A stretch of DNA of 64,000 bases from Wenzhouxiangella sp. AB-CW3 (lineage in GTDB: Bacteria; Pseudomonadota; Gammaproteobacteria; Xanthomonadales; Wenzhouxiangellaceae), in the NCBI RefSeq assembly GCF_014725735.1, contig NZ_CP061368.1, forward strand, positions 1,069,225 to 1,133,224, in the 5' to 3' direction. Numbering within the stretch: position 1 is the stretch's first letter; the number at the start of each line of letters is the position of its first letter. Shown piece after piece: positions 1 through 8,429 of the stretch. A program made the position numbers and the translations under genes. Under the pieces are notes generated by a model that was not told the DNA's origin, did not search any database, and worked only from the letters and a program-made list of their open reading frames with translations.

Positions 1-51
1 GGTTTAATATCTGAACAGATTACAGCTCTTAACTACAAGGATTCGGTTTGA
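1..51 (+). CDS. 3' end of an unidentified upstream gene (partial)
   Basis: Frame 1 is open from the window edge to a TGA at 49-51, and the other two forward frames close within the first 15 bases. It would be the last 16 codons of a gene lying mostly outside the window. The next gene starts 30 bases later on the same strand, so this could be the previous gene of the same glycan operon. It is too short to identify and could be chance. Confidence 0.25.
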   Translation, partial: GLISEQITALNYKDSV

Positions 52-80
52 TTGTCCATTACCACCAAGAGAAATCATAG

Positions 81-1151
81 TTGAAGTTTCTCATAGAAAT
101 TACGCACCCAGCGCACGTCCACTTTTTTCGTAACCCAATTGAGTGGCTGGCTGAGTCTGGCCATCAGGTAAAAGTGACGAGTCGTGACAAGGATTGCACA
201 CTGGTGCTTCTAGACGAGCTTGATATTCCCCATCAATGCTTGTCAGTCCACTCCGGCGGTGGAAGTCTGGCTATGGCGAGGGAGCTGCTCCTGAGGAATA
301 GGGCATTGGCCAATGTGGTGCGCGAGTTCTTGCCGGATGTCATGGCAGGGGTCGGTGGAACCTCTGCAGCCCAGGTGGGGTGGTACCTTGGTTGCCCTAC
401 CGTAGTCTTTTACAACACGGAACGGGCACACATTCAGAATTTCCTTACATACCCCTTTGCGGATCGAATAATTGTTCCCGACGCTTACCGTGGTTGGGTT
501 CCAAAGAGAAAGGGGTGCCGATATCTTGGCTATCATGAATTGGCAAGGCTCCACCCTTCCCGTTTTCAGCCCGATGTTTCGGTTGCCATAGCCAATGGAT
601 TGGATCCTGAAGGCGATACGTTTCTAATAAGGGTAGTCTCATGGAATGCGAGTCATGATATCGGTCTCAAGGGCTGGAGTATCGATACACTCAAAAGGGT
701 TGTGGGTATTTTGCGTCAACATGGGCGAGTTCTCATCTCTGCAGAAGAAAAGCTTCCCGAGGAGCTTGAAGAGCTGGCTTATGCCGGTAGTCCAGATGCT
801 CTTCATCATGTTATGGGTCATTGCCGGCTGGTTGTCGGTGAGAGCGCAACCATGGCATCAGAGGCTGTAGTAATGGGCGTTCCGGCGGTATATGCAGCAC
901 CATCATTCAGGGGATACATAGAGCAACAGCAGGAGCGATTTGGTCTGGCATGGCATGTCGACCGACCGAATCCGGATTCGATATCCTCTGCCATCTTGAA
1001 TGCACTTGAAACAGATCCCCGTGAATTGGAGCGTCGTCATCAGCGACTGCTTGAGGAGTGTGTAGATGTTGCCAGAATGGCCTATGATGAGTTGCTTTAT
1101 GCTGCTGGCGCTTGGGGAAGCGGTACAGATTCTACGGCCCGGAAGGGTTAG
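81..1151 (+). CDS. DUF354 family protein (glycosyltransferase-like fold)
   Basis: This 356-residue protein begins MKFLIEITHPAHVHFFRNP, the typical opening of the DUF354 family, whose members resemble GT-B glycosyltransferases and sit in surface-polysaccharide clusters. A later segment with GESATMASEAVVMGVPAV (about residues 250-270) matches the nucleotide-sugar-binding half of such folds. The start is TTG at 81, preceded by AAGAGA at a normal spacing; no ATG fits as well. It is followed after 3 bp by a flippase-like membrane protein and then a sulfotransferase, so all three are probably co-transcribed. Its base composition is AT-richer than the rest of the window. The substrate cannot be read from the sequence. 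Confidence 0.75.
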   Translation: MKFLIEITHPAHVHFFRNPIEWLAESGHQVKVTSRDKDCTLVLLDELDIPHQCLSVHSGGGSLAMARELLLRNRALANVVREFLPDVMAGVGGTSAAQVGWYLGCPTVVFYNTERAHIQNFLTYPFADRIIVPDAYRGWVPKRKGCRYLGYHELARLHPSRFQPDVSVAIANGLDPEGDTFLIRVVSWNASHDIGLKGWSIDTLKRVVGILRQHGRVLISAEEKLPEELEELAYAGSPDALHHVMGHCRLVVGESATMASEAVVMGVPAVYAAPSFRGYIEQQQERFGLAWHVDRPNPDSISSAILNALETDPRELERRHQRLLEECVDVARMAYDELLYAAGAWGSGTDSTARKG

Positions 1152-1154
1152 GCC

Positions 1155-2063
1155 ATGCAGAGGCGTTTCTGGTTTCTCGATCAGCATGAAGCCTTGTCTG
1201 TTCGCGTAACAGATTGGCTTGAGCGCCTTTCGTCACACGCCAGAAGGTATCGGTTTATATACGGGGTAGTGGCGTTGATGCTCTTCGTCATTGGCCTATG
1301 GATCTCACTTAGGTCGTTGAAGTTCGAATTGACGGAGTTGAATCTGTTACCTTTGGTGGCTAATCTGTTGATTGGTGCACCCATAGCAATCTGCTTCAAT
1401 GCCATGGGTTTGCAGGTGGCGGGACGAATAACGGGTATTTCCATCGGTTTTTTTCATGCATTTCATGTAACGATTCTGGCGATGGTGACAAACATTCTTC
1501 CAGTTCCAGCCGGAACCATATTGCACTCTTCAGCCTTGTCAGCCCGAGGGGTTGGGTTGGCTCAAGCTGGTGGTGTCATATTGTTGGGAAATCTTGCGAC
1601 CCTGGGTCTGATTGCTACCCTGGTGGGCGTTGCGCTACTGGATTCGATGCCCGCTCTGGCTATTATCCTTTTGATAGCAGGGCTTCCGGTTTTTGTCGGC
1701 TCTGTTCTCGTCGTCAAATACACTGCCGGACGTGCGCTCGCCAGCGCATTTGTATTTCTCCGGCTTGGACGGGCACTCATCTTGGTATTGCGTGTTCAGC
1801 TCTGCTTTCTGGGGATTGGAGTCAGTGTGACCCTGGCTGAAGCTGTTTCAATATCCGGTGCCGTCATTCTGGGAAGTGCTGCCGCTATTTTCCCGGCCGG
1901 ACTGGGTATCAGCGAGGCGCTTGCTGCCACGATGGCGACAGCATTGTCTTTGGCGCCTGCGGCTGCCTTTATGGCAACTGCACTCAACCGCGTGTCAACT
2001 CTTGTTATAGCCGGCATGCTTGTTCCGTTTGGCTTTTGGCGCAGGGGTGCAGGTGATGCCTGA
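1155..2063 (+). CDS. Lysylphosphatidylglycerol-synthase-TM-like (UPF0104) membrane protein
   Basis: The 302-residue product has about seven to eight hydrophobic segments from residue 35 onward after a charged cytoplasmic start. The pattern, including the late motif FPAGLGISEA, is that of the UPF0104 / LPG_synthase_TM family, related to the flippase part of MprF. Here it stands alone without a synthase domain. Members in glycan clusters are suspected lipid or lipid-linked-sugar translocators, which is an inference. It starts 3 bp after the DUF354 gene and overlaps the next gene by 8 bp, indicating translational coupling. Confidence 0.6.
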   Translation: MQRRFWFLDQHEALSVRVTDWLERLSSHARRYRFIYGVVALMLFVIGLWISLRSLKFELTELNLLPLVANLLIGAPIAICFNAMGLQVAGRITGISIGFFHAFHVTILAMVTNILPVPAGTILHSSALSARGVGLAQAGGVILLGNLATLGLIATLVGVALLDSMPALAIILLIAGLPVFVGSVLVVKYTAGRALASAFVFLRLGRALILVLRVQLCFLGIGVSVTLAEAVSISGAVILGSAAAIFPAGLGISEALAATMATALSLAPAAAFMATALNRVSTLVIAGMLVPFGFWRRGAGDA

Positions 2064-2967
2064 TGACTGTTTTGGCAAGAATCTGGTCTTCGTTGTGTCC
2101 GGTGGACGTACCGGGACGCAGTTTTTTGGAGATCAGCTTGGTTCTGCTATAGAAGATTGTTTCTCGGTACATGACCCCGATATCCTATCCGTTTTCCGCG
2201 AAAGGGTAATGAGTCGAATACGAACCTTTGGTTTTCGCCACATGGTAATAGACCGGTTACTACAGAGAAGCGGGCTTCGGGTCATTGGTCAGAGGTTGAT
2301 TACCGGACAAATCGACGAGCGAGAGGCTCTTCAACGTTTGCATCAGATGCGAGATCATTACTACAACAGCATTCCTCAATCTCTGATTGCCGAGAGCAAT
2401 TCACAATGGCTTTATGTCGTTGACCAGTTGGCACGCTTGTGGCCTCATGCGAGGGTTGTCGTTGTTATCCGGGACCCCAGATCGTGGATTCGTTCATGGA
2501 TGAACAAGGGGTATCACCAAAGGCCATACGATCCGGTTAAATTGATACCTCCCGGGCGCCTCAGGCCTGCCGACGTTGGAGACGAACAGTGGGTGTCTCA
2601 ATGGAAACGATTTGACACCTTCGGCCGCCTGGCGTGGGAGTGGCGGTTTGTCTACGGAAGGCTTTATCGACACATGCAGACTAACCCTAATTGCCGATTT
2701 TTTCGATTCGAGGACGTTTTCAATAGGGAAGATACGAGTGCCATGTTTGATTTGGTTCAGTTTTCAGCCAGCCACGACGCTAAGAACTATCCATTTAGGA
2801 TACCTTCAGGCTTCTCAGGCAGGGTGCAGAATGCCAGTGCAGGGAATTCACCCGAATGGCGCGACTGGGATAGCGCTCAGGCCAGGCTTGTTCACCAACT
2901 CTGCGGTGGGCTCATGAGACGGTTTCAATATGGCTTGGAAGATGAGTGGAAACAAAAGCTTGATTGA
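2056..2967 (+). CDS. Sulfotransferase family protein
   Basis: The open frame extends upstream to 2020, but ATG 2056 is preferred: it overlaps the previous stop by 8 bp and begins just before the first conserved strand. The motif VVSGGRTGTQFFGDQL near the N-terminus fits the 5'-phosphosulfate-binding loop of PAPS-dependent sulfotransferases. The strand VVVIRDPRSWIRSW around residue 140 fits the 3'-phosphate-binding motif. At about 303 residues it has the normal size of this family. Its neighbours suggest it sulfates a surface glycan or lipid; the acceptor is unknown. Confidence 0.75.
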   Translation: MPDDCFGKNLVFVVSGGRTGTQFFGDQLGSAIEDCFSVHDPDILSVFRERVMSRIRTFGFRHMVIDRLLQRSGLRVIGQRLITGQIDEREALQRLHQMRDHYYNSIPQSLIAESNSQWLYVVDQLARLWPHARVVVVIRDPRSWIRSWMNKGYHQRPYDPVKLIPPGRLRPADVGDEQWVSQWKRFDTFGRLAWEWRFVYGRLYRHMQTNPNCRFFRFEDVFNREDTSAMFDLVQFSASHDAKNYPFRIPSGFSGRVQNASAGNSPEWRDWDSAQARLVHQLCGGLMRRFQYGLEDEWKQKLD

Positions 2968-3345
2968 TATGATATATGATCGACTGCTTCGGCTTACGGA
3001 TTACATTGCTGGGTTAGGATTAGTGGTATCGATTGTGGAGTTTGGCAGGTTAGGCCAGTTGATGAGAGATATGGTGCTTGAATGAACGTGTTTATGATGG
3101 GTCTGGTCAGAACCGACAGGCCTATCTTGGATTGGAAAGGTCAGTTGAATTTTTCGAGGTTATGGATGATTCTTCCTTGAAGGAATCTTCAGATTGCAGT
3201 GCAAAGTGACAATTGCGCGGTGGCATGGCCAGGATTCCAGTGGCGTTGAGGGCTGTTGCGGGGTCAACAGGCTGCGGTGTGATTCAGCAGGAAGATGAAT
3301 GACAAAATGCTTTTATCTAGTTTGAAGTAGCAGTTTGGTGTATTC
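2968..3345 (+). other. Non-coding or decayed stretch after the sulfotransferase gene
   Basis: No convincing gene is visible. A 38-codon frame (2969-3085) starts 1 bp after the sulfotransferase stop, and a second, offset open frame (3066-3209) continues beyond it, so together they look like one short coding region broken by a frameshift. Neither resembles a protein I recognise and both could be chance. The rest (3210-3345) shows no repeat or clear promoter. Confidence 0.3.
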
Positions 3346-5175
3346 GTGAAAAGTGAACCGATAGTACAGTTGTGGCAGATGTGGCAAAAGCTTCTGGCAG
3401 TTGGGTTGTTTCTGGCGGTAATCCTGTTGTACTGGCCTGGCCTTTCAGGCGCATTTATTTTTGATGATTTTCATAATTTTGTGGAAAACCCGGCCGTTCA
3501 TGTGGACGAGTGGAGCCTGGAGGCTGTAGAGGATGCGGCGACGGCCTATGGTAGTGGGTTGCCACATAGGCCGGTTGCGACTCTCAGCCTGGCCGTGGAC
3601 CATTACTTCTGGGGTGAGGACGCCTTTGGCTTCAAATTGACCAACGTACTCATCCACGCGTTGAATGCATCGTTGGTACTGTTGCTGCTGCTTAAACTGC
3701 AGGGGGAGGTCAACCGGCAATTCCATCAATTCTGGCCACCCTGGAGTGCGTTCGTTCTTGCCGCGGTGTGGGCGTTCCATCCCTTGCAGGTCTCTACTGT
3801 GCTCTATGTCGTTCAGCGCATGGAGATGCTGGCAGTAATGCTTATTTTATTGTCGCTGATTGGCTATCTCCAGGGGCGGCGCCATATGATAGGTGGATCG
3901 GGCAAGGCTGCCGGATGGTTTGCGCTGGCCATGATTTGCACCATACTCGCGATTCTGAGCAAGGAGATCGGGGTATTGGCGCCGTTGCTTATGTTGGCCA
4001 TGGAGCTCGTGGTCTTTCGTTTTTCGTGTTCGACGGAACAGTCAGCACGCCGCTTGAAAGCTTTTTTCGTCAGCCTCGTTGGATTCTACCTGCTGGTGTT
4101 TCTGGTCTGGGTGCTACCGCAGCAGGTCGATCCCGCCCGATGGGCTCATCGAGAATTTACCCAGTACGAGCGGCTATTGACTCAGTTACGTGTATTGCCA
4201 ATGTATATTTACTGGGTGCTTGTGCCGGCTCCGGATCATTATCTGTTTTACTATGACCAATTTTCTCACTCGAAGGGCCTGTTGCGCCCGGTTACAACGC
4301 TCCTGGGAGGAATCTTTCTGGCCTCGCTCGGTGTGGTTGCATGGCTGGTACGAAACCGATCCCCGATGGTTGCGTTAGGCATTGCCTGGTTCTTTGTGGC
4401 TCATATCCTGACCAGCAATGTATTCAGTCTGGAGCTTGTGTTTGAGCACCGAAACTATTTCGCGGTGCTGGGGGGGTTGCTGGCTGTCGCCGGCCTCCTT
4501 CAAATGATCGCTGCGTCGCTGAACCGGCGAATAGTGGCGGTAGCGGCGGCCGCGCTGGTGCTTGGCCTGGGTGCCATTACCGCCACACAAACGGCGACTT
4601 GGGGCAATCAGATGAACCTCGCACTTGCCCTGGTCGAGCGAAATCCGGATTCCGAGCGTGCTGGCCTTGATCTTGGCGAGTTGTACCTGGACTATTCGGA
4701 TGGATATAGTACATCACCCTTTTTTGAGTCGGCAATGCGGCAGTTCGAGCGGGTTGCAGTTGTCGATGGCGCGTCCATTGTTCCGGATCAGGCTCTGGTG
4801 CTCATGAAGTTGGACTCGGGCAGGGCGACCCCACCCGATCTGTGGGACCGTTTGATCGGGAAGCTTCGTGATCAGGCATTGCGGTCAAGAGACTTTGATG
4901 TCGTGCTTAATCTTCTGCGACAGCGGCGAGACGGTGCCGAACTGGACGATGCGAAACTGGATGCAATGTGCCGCACCCTTGTTGAGCGGCGGTTTGTCCC
5001 TGCCCCGGTTCTTGTACAGGTTGGGTACTTTTCCGTACAAGTCCTCGATGACGTTGAATTGGCAGGCCTGGCATTTCGGCAAGCTGCCGATGCCATCAGT
5101 GACGACCGCGAAGCGCTTGAGAGACTGCGCGGATCACTTGCCGACGAGGGCGTGCTGCACCTGCTTGAGGGTTAG
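3346..5175 (+). CDS. GT-C-type multi-pass membrane protein (TMTC-like glycosyltransferase candidate)
   Basis: This is a 609-residue protein with about 11-12 hydrophobic segments in the first 420 residues and a soluble, helix-rich C-terminal part of about 170 residues. The first loop carries FIFDDFHNF, an acidic pair of the kind GT-C transferases use for catalysis. A later loop has HPLQVSTVLYVVQRMEM, resembling bacterial relatives of eukaryotic TMTC mannosyltransferases. The start is GTG 3346. It is a clear paralogue of the gene at 5221-7116, which runs toward it from the opposite strand. Glycosyl transfer from a lipid donor is inferred from fold and motif, not shown. Confidence 0.6.
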   Translation: MKSEPIVQLWQMWQKLLAVGLFLAVILLYWPGLSGAFIFDDFHNFVENPAVHVDEWSLEAVEDAATAYGSGLPHRPVATLSLAVDHYFWGEDAFGFKLTNVLIHALNASLVLLLLLKLQGEVNRQFHQFWPPWSAFVLAAVWAFHPLQVSTVLYVVQRMEMLAVMLILLSLIGYLQGRRHMIGGSGKAAGWFALAMICTILAILSKEIGVLAPLLMLAMELVVFRFSCSTEQSARRLKAFFVSLVGFYLLVFLVWVLPQQVDPARWAHREFTQYERLLTQLRVLPMYIYWVLVPAPDHYLFYYDQFSHSKGLLRPVTTLLGGIFLASLGVVAWLVRNRSPMVALGIAWFFVAHILTSNVFSLELVFEHRNYFAVLGGLLAVAGLLQMIAASLNRRIVAVAAAALVLGLGAITATQTATWGNQMNLALALVERNPDSERAGLDLGELYLDYSDGYSTSPFFESAMRQFERVAVVDGASIVPDQALVLMKLDSGRATPPDLWDRLIGKLRDQALRSRDFDVVLNLLRQRRDGAELDDAKLDAMCRTLVERRFVPAPVLVQVGYFSVQVLDDVELAGLAFRQAADAISDDREALERLRGSLADEGVLHLLEG

Positions 5176-5220
5176 GACCAAGTCGCAACTTTAGTGCTTC
5201 CTGGCGCTTATATGGTTGGG

Positions 5221-7116
5221 TCAATCTCGTCGGCCGACAAGGAATTGGGCAGCCTCGGGATGCCCGGCTGCAGTCAGTTGGGCGGCCCAATCATCGAGCT
5301 GTTCCTGATCCTGGCTTGCGCGTTGCCTTACTTCTCCTAGCACCGTCCTGGGGTCCAGGTGACTATTTTCTGGGAACCGGAGAGCATAGCTGGCGAATGG
5401 CATGAGTAGGTCCGGCGGTGTTTCCGGCCTCCCTGCCAGTGTTTCATAAGTTTTCGCAAGCCACTCGTCGTCTATCGGCAATGGGTAAAGTCTTGCACGA
5501 ACTATTGCGTTTGCCGCCCCCCGGGTCTGAGCACCCATGGGGCGGGATTCGAGCTTGTTGACAAAGCTGTTCCACCAGTCCTCCTCAGCTTCAGCATCGG
5601 CGCTGGCAGCCAGTACGATCAGGGCCTGTTCCGGCATGGGTGAGCTGCGTGGCAATCCCGAAGCATTCTCAAAGGTGCTGACGGCAATCGCATAGAAAGG
5701 CGAGTTCGTGTCGCCTCCCGACATGCTTCCGTAGATGAAGCCGATTTCCAGCCTTGCTCGCTCCGATTCGGGGTTGATCGCGACATGATGCATTGCCAGA
5801 TTAAGCGGATCGCCCCAGGTTGCGGCACGGATCATGGTGAGAGTTGCAAACAATCCAATGGCCAGGATGCCAATGAGCGCCGGTGAGAACCGGACTCGAA
5901 TATTGGGCAGCCAGGTCAGAAGGCAGGCCAAGCCGAGCAAAACCGGGAGCACCGCAAAGTAATTACGGTGCTCGAAGGCCAGCTCAAGATTGAAGATGTT
6001 GCTGGTCAGCGCATGTGCAGCAAAGAACCAGAGAATGGCTAGTGTCAATAGGGGTGCGCTTCGGCGAACGGCCACGGCCAGCGCGATAAGGCTGGCGAGA
6101 AGAAGCCCGCCAAAAAATGTGGACAGGGGCTTGAAGAGGCTGGTGGACGGCGTGTAGTCATCGTAGAAAAACGGCATCCGGTCCAAGATGGGCATCAGGA
6201 TCTGGGAAAGATACAGCGGCAAGATTCGGAGCTGAGTCAGAAGCCGTTCATGCCAGGTAAAGTCCCGAATCTGAAAGGCTTCCGGCCGGGCGAAGGTGGG
6301 GATTACGACCAATAGATAGATGGCCAGCGCGGCAAGCAGGATCAGCCCATGGGAAGCCTTGATCATCAACGCCGTGTGCTGTTTTCTGGCTCCGAAACCA
6401 AACAGGGTCAACTCCAGGCTGAACGCAAATAACACGAACAGCACGGCGGTTTCCTTCGCCAGCAGCCCGATGGCGGCCAGGGCTAATGCGCCGGCTACAA
6501 GTGCCCCCCCGCGTTGCCGCCCCTGGATCTGCCGGCGTCGGCCATGGCAGTAGCTGATGAGTGCCAGCAGGGTGAAGGTGACTGCCAGCATCTCCATGCG
6601 CTGGACAACATAGAGTACGGTCGAGACCTGTAGTGGGTGAATGGCCCATAGGAGGGTAATGGTGCCCGCCCACACGATCAGGTGTCTCGTTCCCGGCGCT
6701 GGGGCGGTGGACTGAGTGTCGTTGAGTCGTAGTGTCTGCGCTTGCTTCAGGAGCTGGGAGACCAGTAGCAGGACAAGCAGAGCGTTGAAGGCATGGATGA
6801 ACAGGTTGGTTTGCTTGAAAGCGCCGGCATCCAGGCCACCGGCGCGGGCATGATCCACTGCGAATGTGATGGTGGCCAGGGGGCGGCCGCGCAAGAATCG
6901 CGAACTGTAGGCGCCGGCCGCTTCACTGAGCGTGTCCTGATTGATTGCATCGGCGTGTACAGCCTGCTGTTCAGTGATATTCGGGATGTCGTCAAAGATG
7001 AAGGAGCCGCTTGTGCCCGGCCAATAGAGGATAAGAACCGCTAGCCCGATTGCCGCGGCAGCTAGCGCAAAGTGCGAAATTCCGCGAGCCTGGCCGGGGA
7101 GCGCGATTTGATTCAT
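5221..7116 (-). CDS. GT-C-type multi-pass membrane protein, paralogue; possible pilin glycosyltransferase
   Basis: The 631-residue protein shares with the gene at 3346-5175 the loop motif FIFDD (residues about 40-45), the HPLQVSTVLYVVQRMEM loop, the FEHRNYFAVL segment and the helical C-terminal tail. It lies on the same strand as, and about 130 bp downstream of, two type IV pilin genes. In Pseudomonas, pilin-modifying GT-C enzymes such as TfpW are encoded next to pilA, so a role in pilin glycosylation is a reasonable inference. The shared architecture suggests an ancestral duplication followed by inversion. The donor sugar is unknown. Confidence 0.6.
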   Translation of the reverse strand: MNQIALPGQARGISHFALAAAAIGLAVLILYWPGTSGSFIFDDIPNITEQQAVHADAINQDTLSEAAGAYSSRFLRGRPLATITFAVDHARAGGLDAGAFKQTNLFIHAFNALLVLLLVSQLLKQAQTLRLNDTQSTAPAPGTRHLIVWAGTITLLWAIHPLQVSTVLYVVQRMEMLAVTFTLLALISYCHGRRRQIQGRQRGGALVAGALALAAIGLLAKETAVLFVLFAFSLELTLFGFGARKQHTALMIKASHGLILLAALAIYLLVVIPTFARPEAFQIRDFTWHERLLTQLRILPLYLSQILMPILDRMPFFYDDYTPSTSLFKPLSTFFGGLLLASLIALAVAVRRSAPLLTLAILWFFAAHALTSNIFNLELAFEHRNYFAVLPVLLGLACLLTWLPNIRVRFSPALIGILAIGLFATLTMIRAATWGDPLNLAMHHVAINPESERARLEIGFIYGSMSGGDTNSPFYAIAVSTFENASGLPRSSPMPEQALIVLAASADAEAEEDWWNSFVNKLESRPMGAQTRGAANAIVRARLYPLPIDDEWLAKTYETLAGRPETPPDLLMPFASYALRFPENSHLDPRTVLGEVRQRASQDQEQLDDWAAQLTAAGHPEAAQFLVGRRD

Positions 7117-7246
7117 GGAGAACAGTGCTCAACCGGGGGTGTTTCTGAAGCGCTCAAGTTTGCTTCCCAATACCTTAAGTGGGTAAGGGTAAATTAATTG
7201 GAGCGGGAAGGGAAGCTGGAGTGGAGAGCGCTCCTGGGCGGCCTCC

Positions 7247-7666
7247 TCAATTCTGATCGCAACCGTCGGGCCGGTATTGGTCATCTATCGGAATCGTGCA
7301 CCTCCAGAGATCGGTTTCATCGTCTCGGTCGATGGTAAGTTCGACACCAGCGATCCTGGGATGACCTGCAAGTTCACAGCGGATGAATCCATCGGCACCG
7401 GGCTCCATTGTAATCTCGCTACAGCGCGTGGTTGAAGTCTGCAGGCCGATGTCGGTCACATCGAAGGTAGTAAGGCTGTTGGCGACCACCAGCGATTCAA
7501 ATGCTGTCTTGCCGCCGGCAATGTCCGAGAGACCGGCATTGACCTGGGCGCGAATCGTGTAGTTCTGGTAGGCAGCCATTGCAATCGAGGCAAGGATGGC
7601 CAGGATGGCAACCACGATCATTAGTTCGATCAGGGTGAAGCCGGAGTGACGTTGATGATTTGCCAT
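7247..7666 (-). CDS. Type IV pilin (second, downstream copy)
   Basis: The start is set at 7666 because it gives a short leader, MANHQRHSG, ending at the prepilin peptidase site before [16 protein letters not shown]. The mature N-terminus is the conserved hydrophobic assembly helix with Glu5. The protein has 139 residues, typical of minor or major pilins. Four cysteines (in TTRC, IRC, WRC and the C-terminal DGC) are conserved with the neighbouring pilin, suggesting two disulfides. It lies 118 bp downstream of the first pilin, separated from it by two GC-rich hairpins that may lower its expression. Confidence 0.9.
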   Translation of the reverse strand: MANHQRHSGFTLIELMIVVAILAILASIAMAAYQNYTIRAQVNAGLSDIAGGKTAFESLVVANSLTTFDVTDIGLQTSTTRCSEITMEPGADGFIRCELAGHPRIAGVELTIDRDDETDLWRCTIPIDDQYRPDGCDQN

Positions 7667-7726
7667 GATAGCGGCTCCAGAGCGAGAGTAAAGATGCACC
7701 CTGCCTGCACAGTGCTAAGAGGGATG

Positions 7727-7768
7727 GGGGGCCATTGGCCCCCGATCCCCGGGGCTCGGTGCGAGCCC
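7727..7768 (-). other. Two GC-rich hairpins between the pilin genes
   Basis: Two inverted repeats lie between the pilin genes: GGGGGCC-ATT-GGCCCCC (7727-7743) and GGGCTCG-GTG-CGAGCCC (7752-7768). Neither is followed by a T-run in the direction of pilin transcription. They look more like mRNA-stabilising or partial-termination structures at the 3' end of the first pilin message than like a classical terminator. Confidence 0.55.
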
Positions 7769-7784
7769 AAAACGCATCGATTAA

Positions 7785-8207
7785 TCAGCCGTCGCAGCCG
7801 TCAGGACGGTATTGCTCGTCGATGTCAGTCGCGTCACAGGTCCAAGTGCCGTCTGTGTCTCGGTTGAGAACAATCTTTTGACCCGCAACCCTCGGGTTAC
7901 CCTTAATGTCAAGGCATGAGATGCTGCCCTGTTCGCCATCAGCAACTTTGATCTCTCCACAGCGCGTGGTTGCGGTCTGCAGGCCGATGTCGCCGGGGTC
8001 GTCGATTGAGCGGCCACGGTTGACCAGCTCTTCGAAGGCGGTCACGCCGCCACGGACATCGGACAGGGCGGCACCGGCCTGCGAGCGGGCCATGTAATCC
8101 TGGTAGGCCGGAATGGCGATCGCGGCCAGGATGGCGATAATGGCCACCACGATCATCAGTTCGATGAGCGTGAAGCCTTTCTGTGCTTGGGTCTTGATGT
8201 TACGCAT
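7785..8207 (-). CDS. pilA: Type IV major pilin (PilA-like)
   Basis: The start at 8207 is preceded by a strong AAGGAG ribosome-binding site and gives the leader [11 protein letters not shown], cleaved before [16 protein letters not shown]. The 140-residue size, hydrophobic N-terminal helix and C-terminal cysteine pair (WTC...DGC) match PilA-type pilins. Two further cysteines are in TTRC and SISC. A sigma-54-type promoter lies about 125 bp upstream, as is usual for pilA under PilS/PilR. It is first in a pilin-pilin-GT-C gene order. Being first and having the best expression signals, it is likely the major pilin. Confidence 0.9.
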   Translation of the reverse strand: MRNIKTQAQKGFTLIELMIVVAIIAILAAIAIPAYQDYMARSQAGAALSDVRGGVTAFEELVNRGRSIDDPGDIGLQTATTRCGEIKVADGEQGSISCLDIKGNPRVAGQKIVLNRDTDGTWTCDATDIDEQYRPDGCDG

Positions 8208-8331
8208 GGTTTGCTCCTTAATTAAGGTTGGGTCGGATTCGGGAGGGGAAACTCCGCTAGTTCCGTTTGCCAGTTTGCGGTCCCGTGGACCACACAGGGA
8301 GCGGTCGTATTTGCTCCTCGGGGTTAATACA

Positions 8332-8347
8332 TGCATGTAGTGTGCCA
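8332..8347 (-). promoter_or_regulatory. Sigma-54 (-24/-12) promoter for the pilin operon
   Basis: On the minus strand the bases read TGGCACACTACATGCA. This keeps the invariant GG at -24 and GC at -12 with the correct 10-bp spacing and matches the sigma-54 consensus TGGCAC-N5-TTGC at all but two informative positions. Transcription would begin near 8320, about 110 bp before the pilin start codon. Confidence 0.75.
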
Positions 8348-8402
8348 GTGTGTAAAGAGTGTGCTTGGCGTGGTTCATCCAGGATTCAGTCTGTTGGCGG
8401 GG

Positions 8403-8417
8403 TGACAAAATTTGTCA
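8403..8417. promoter_or_regulatory. Palindrome TGACAAA-A-TTTGTCA upstream of the pilin promoter
   Basis: A perfect 7-bp-arm palindrome lies about 85-98 bp upstream of the predicted pilin transcription start. Its TGTC/GACA half-sites resemble the short motifs bound by PilR. The IS element begins 8 bp beyond it, and further GTGAC/GTCAC half-sites occur on the far side of the IS. Confidence 0.4.
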
Positions 8418-8429
8418 TTGGGAGTGGTC

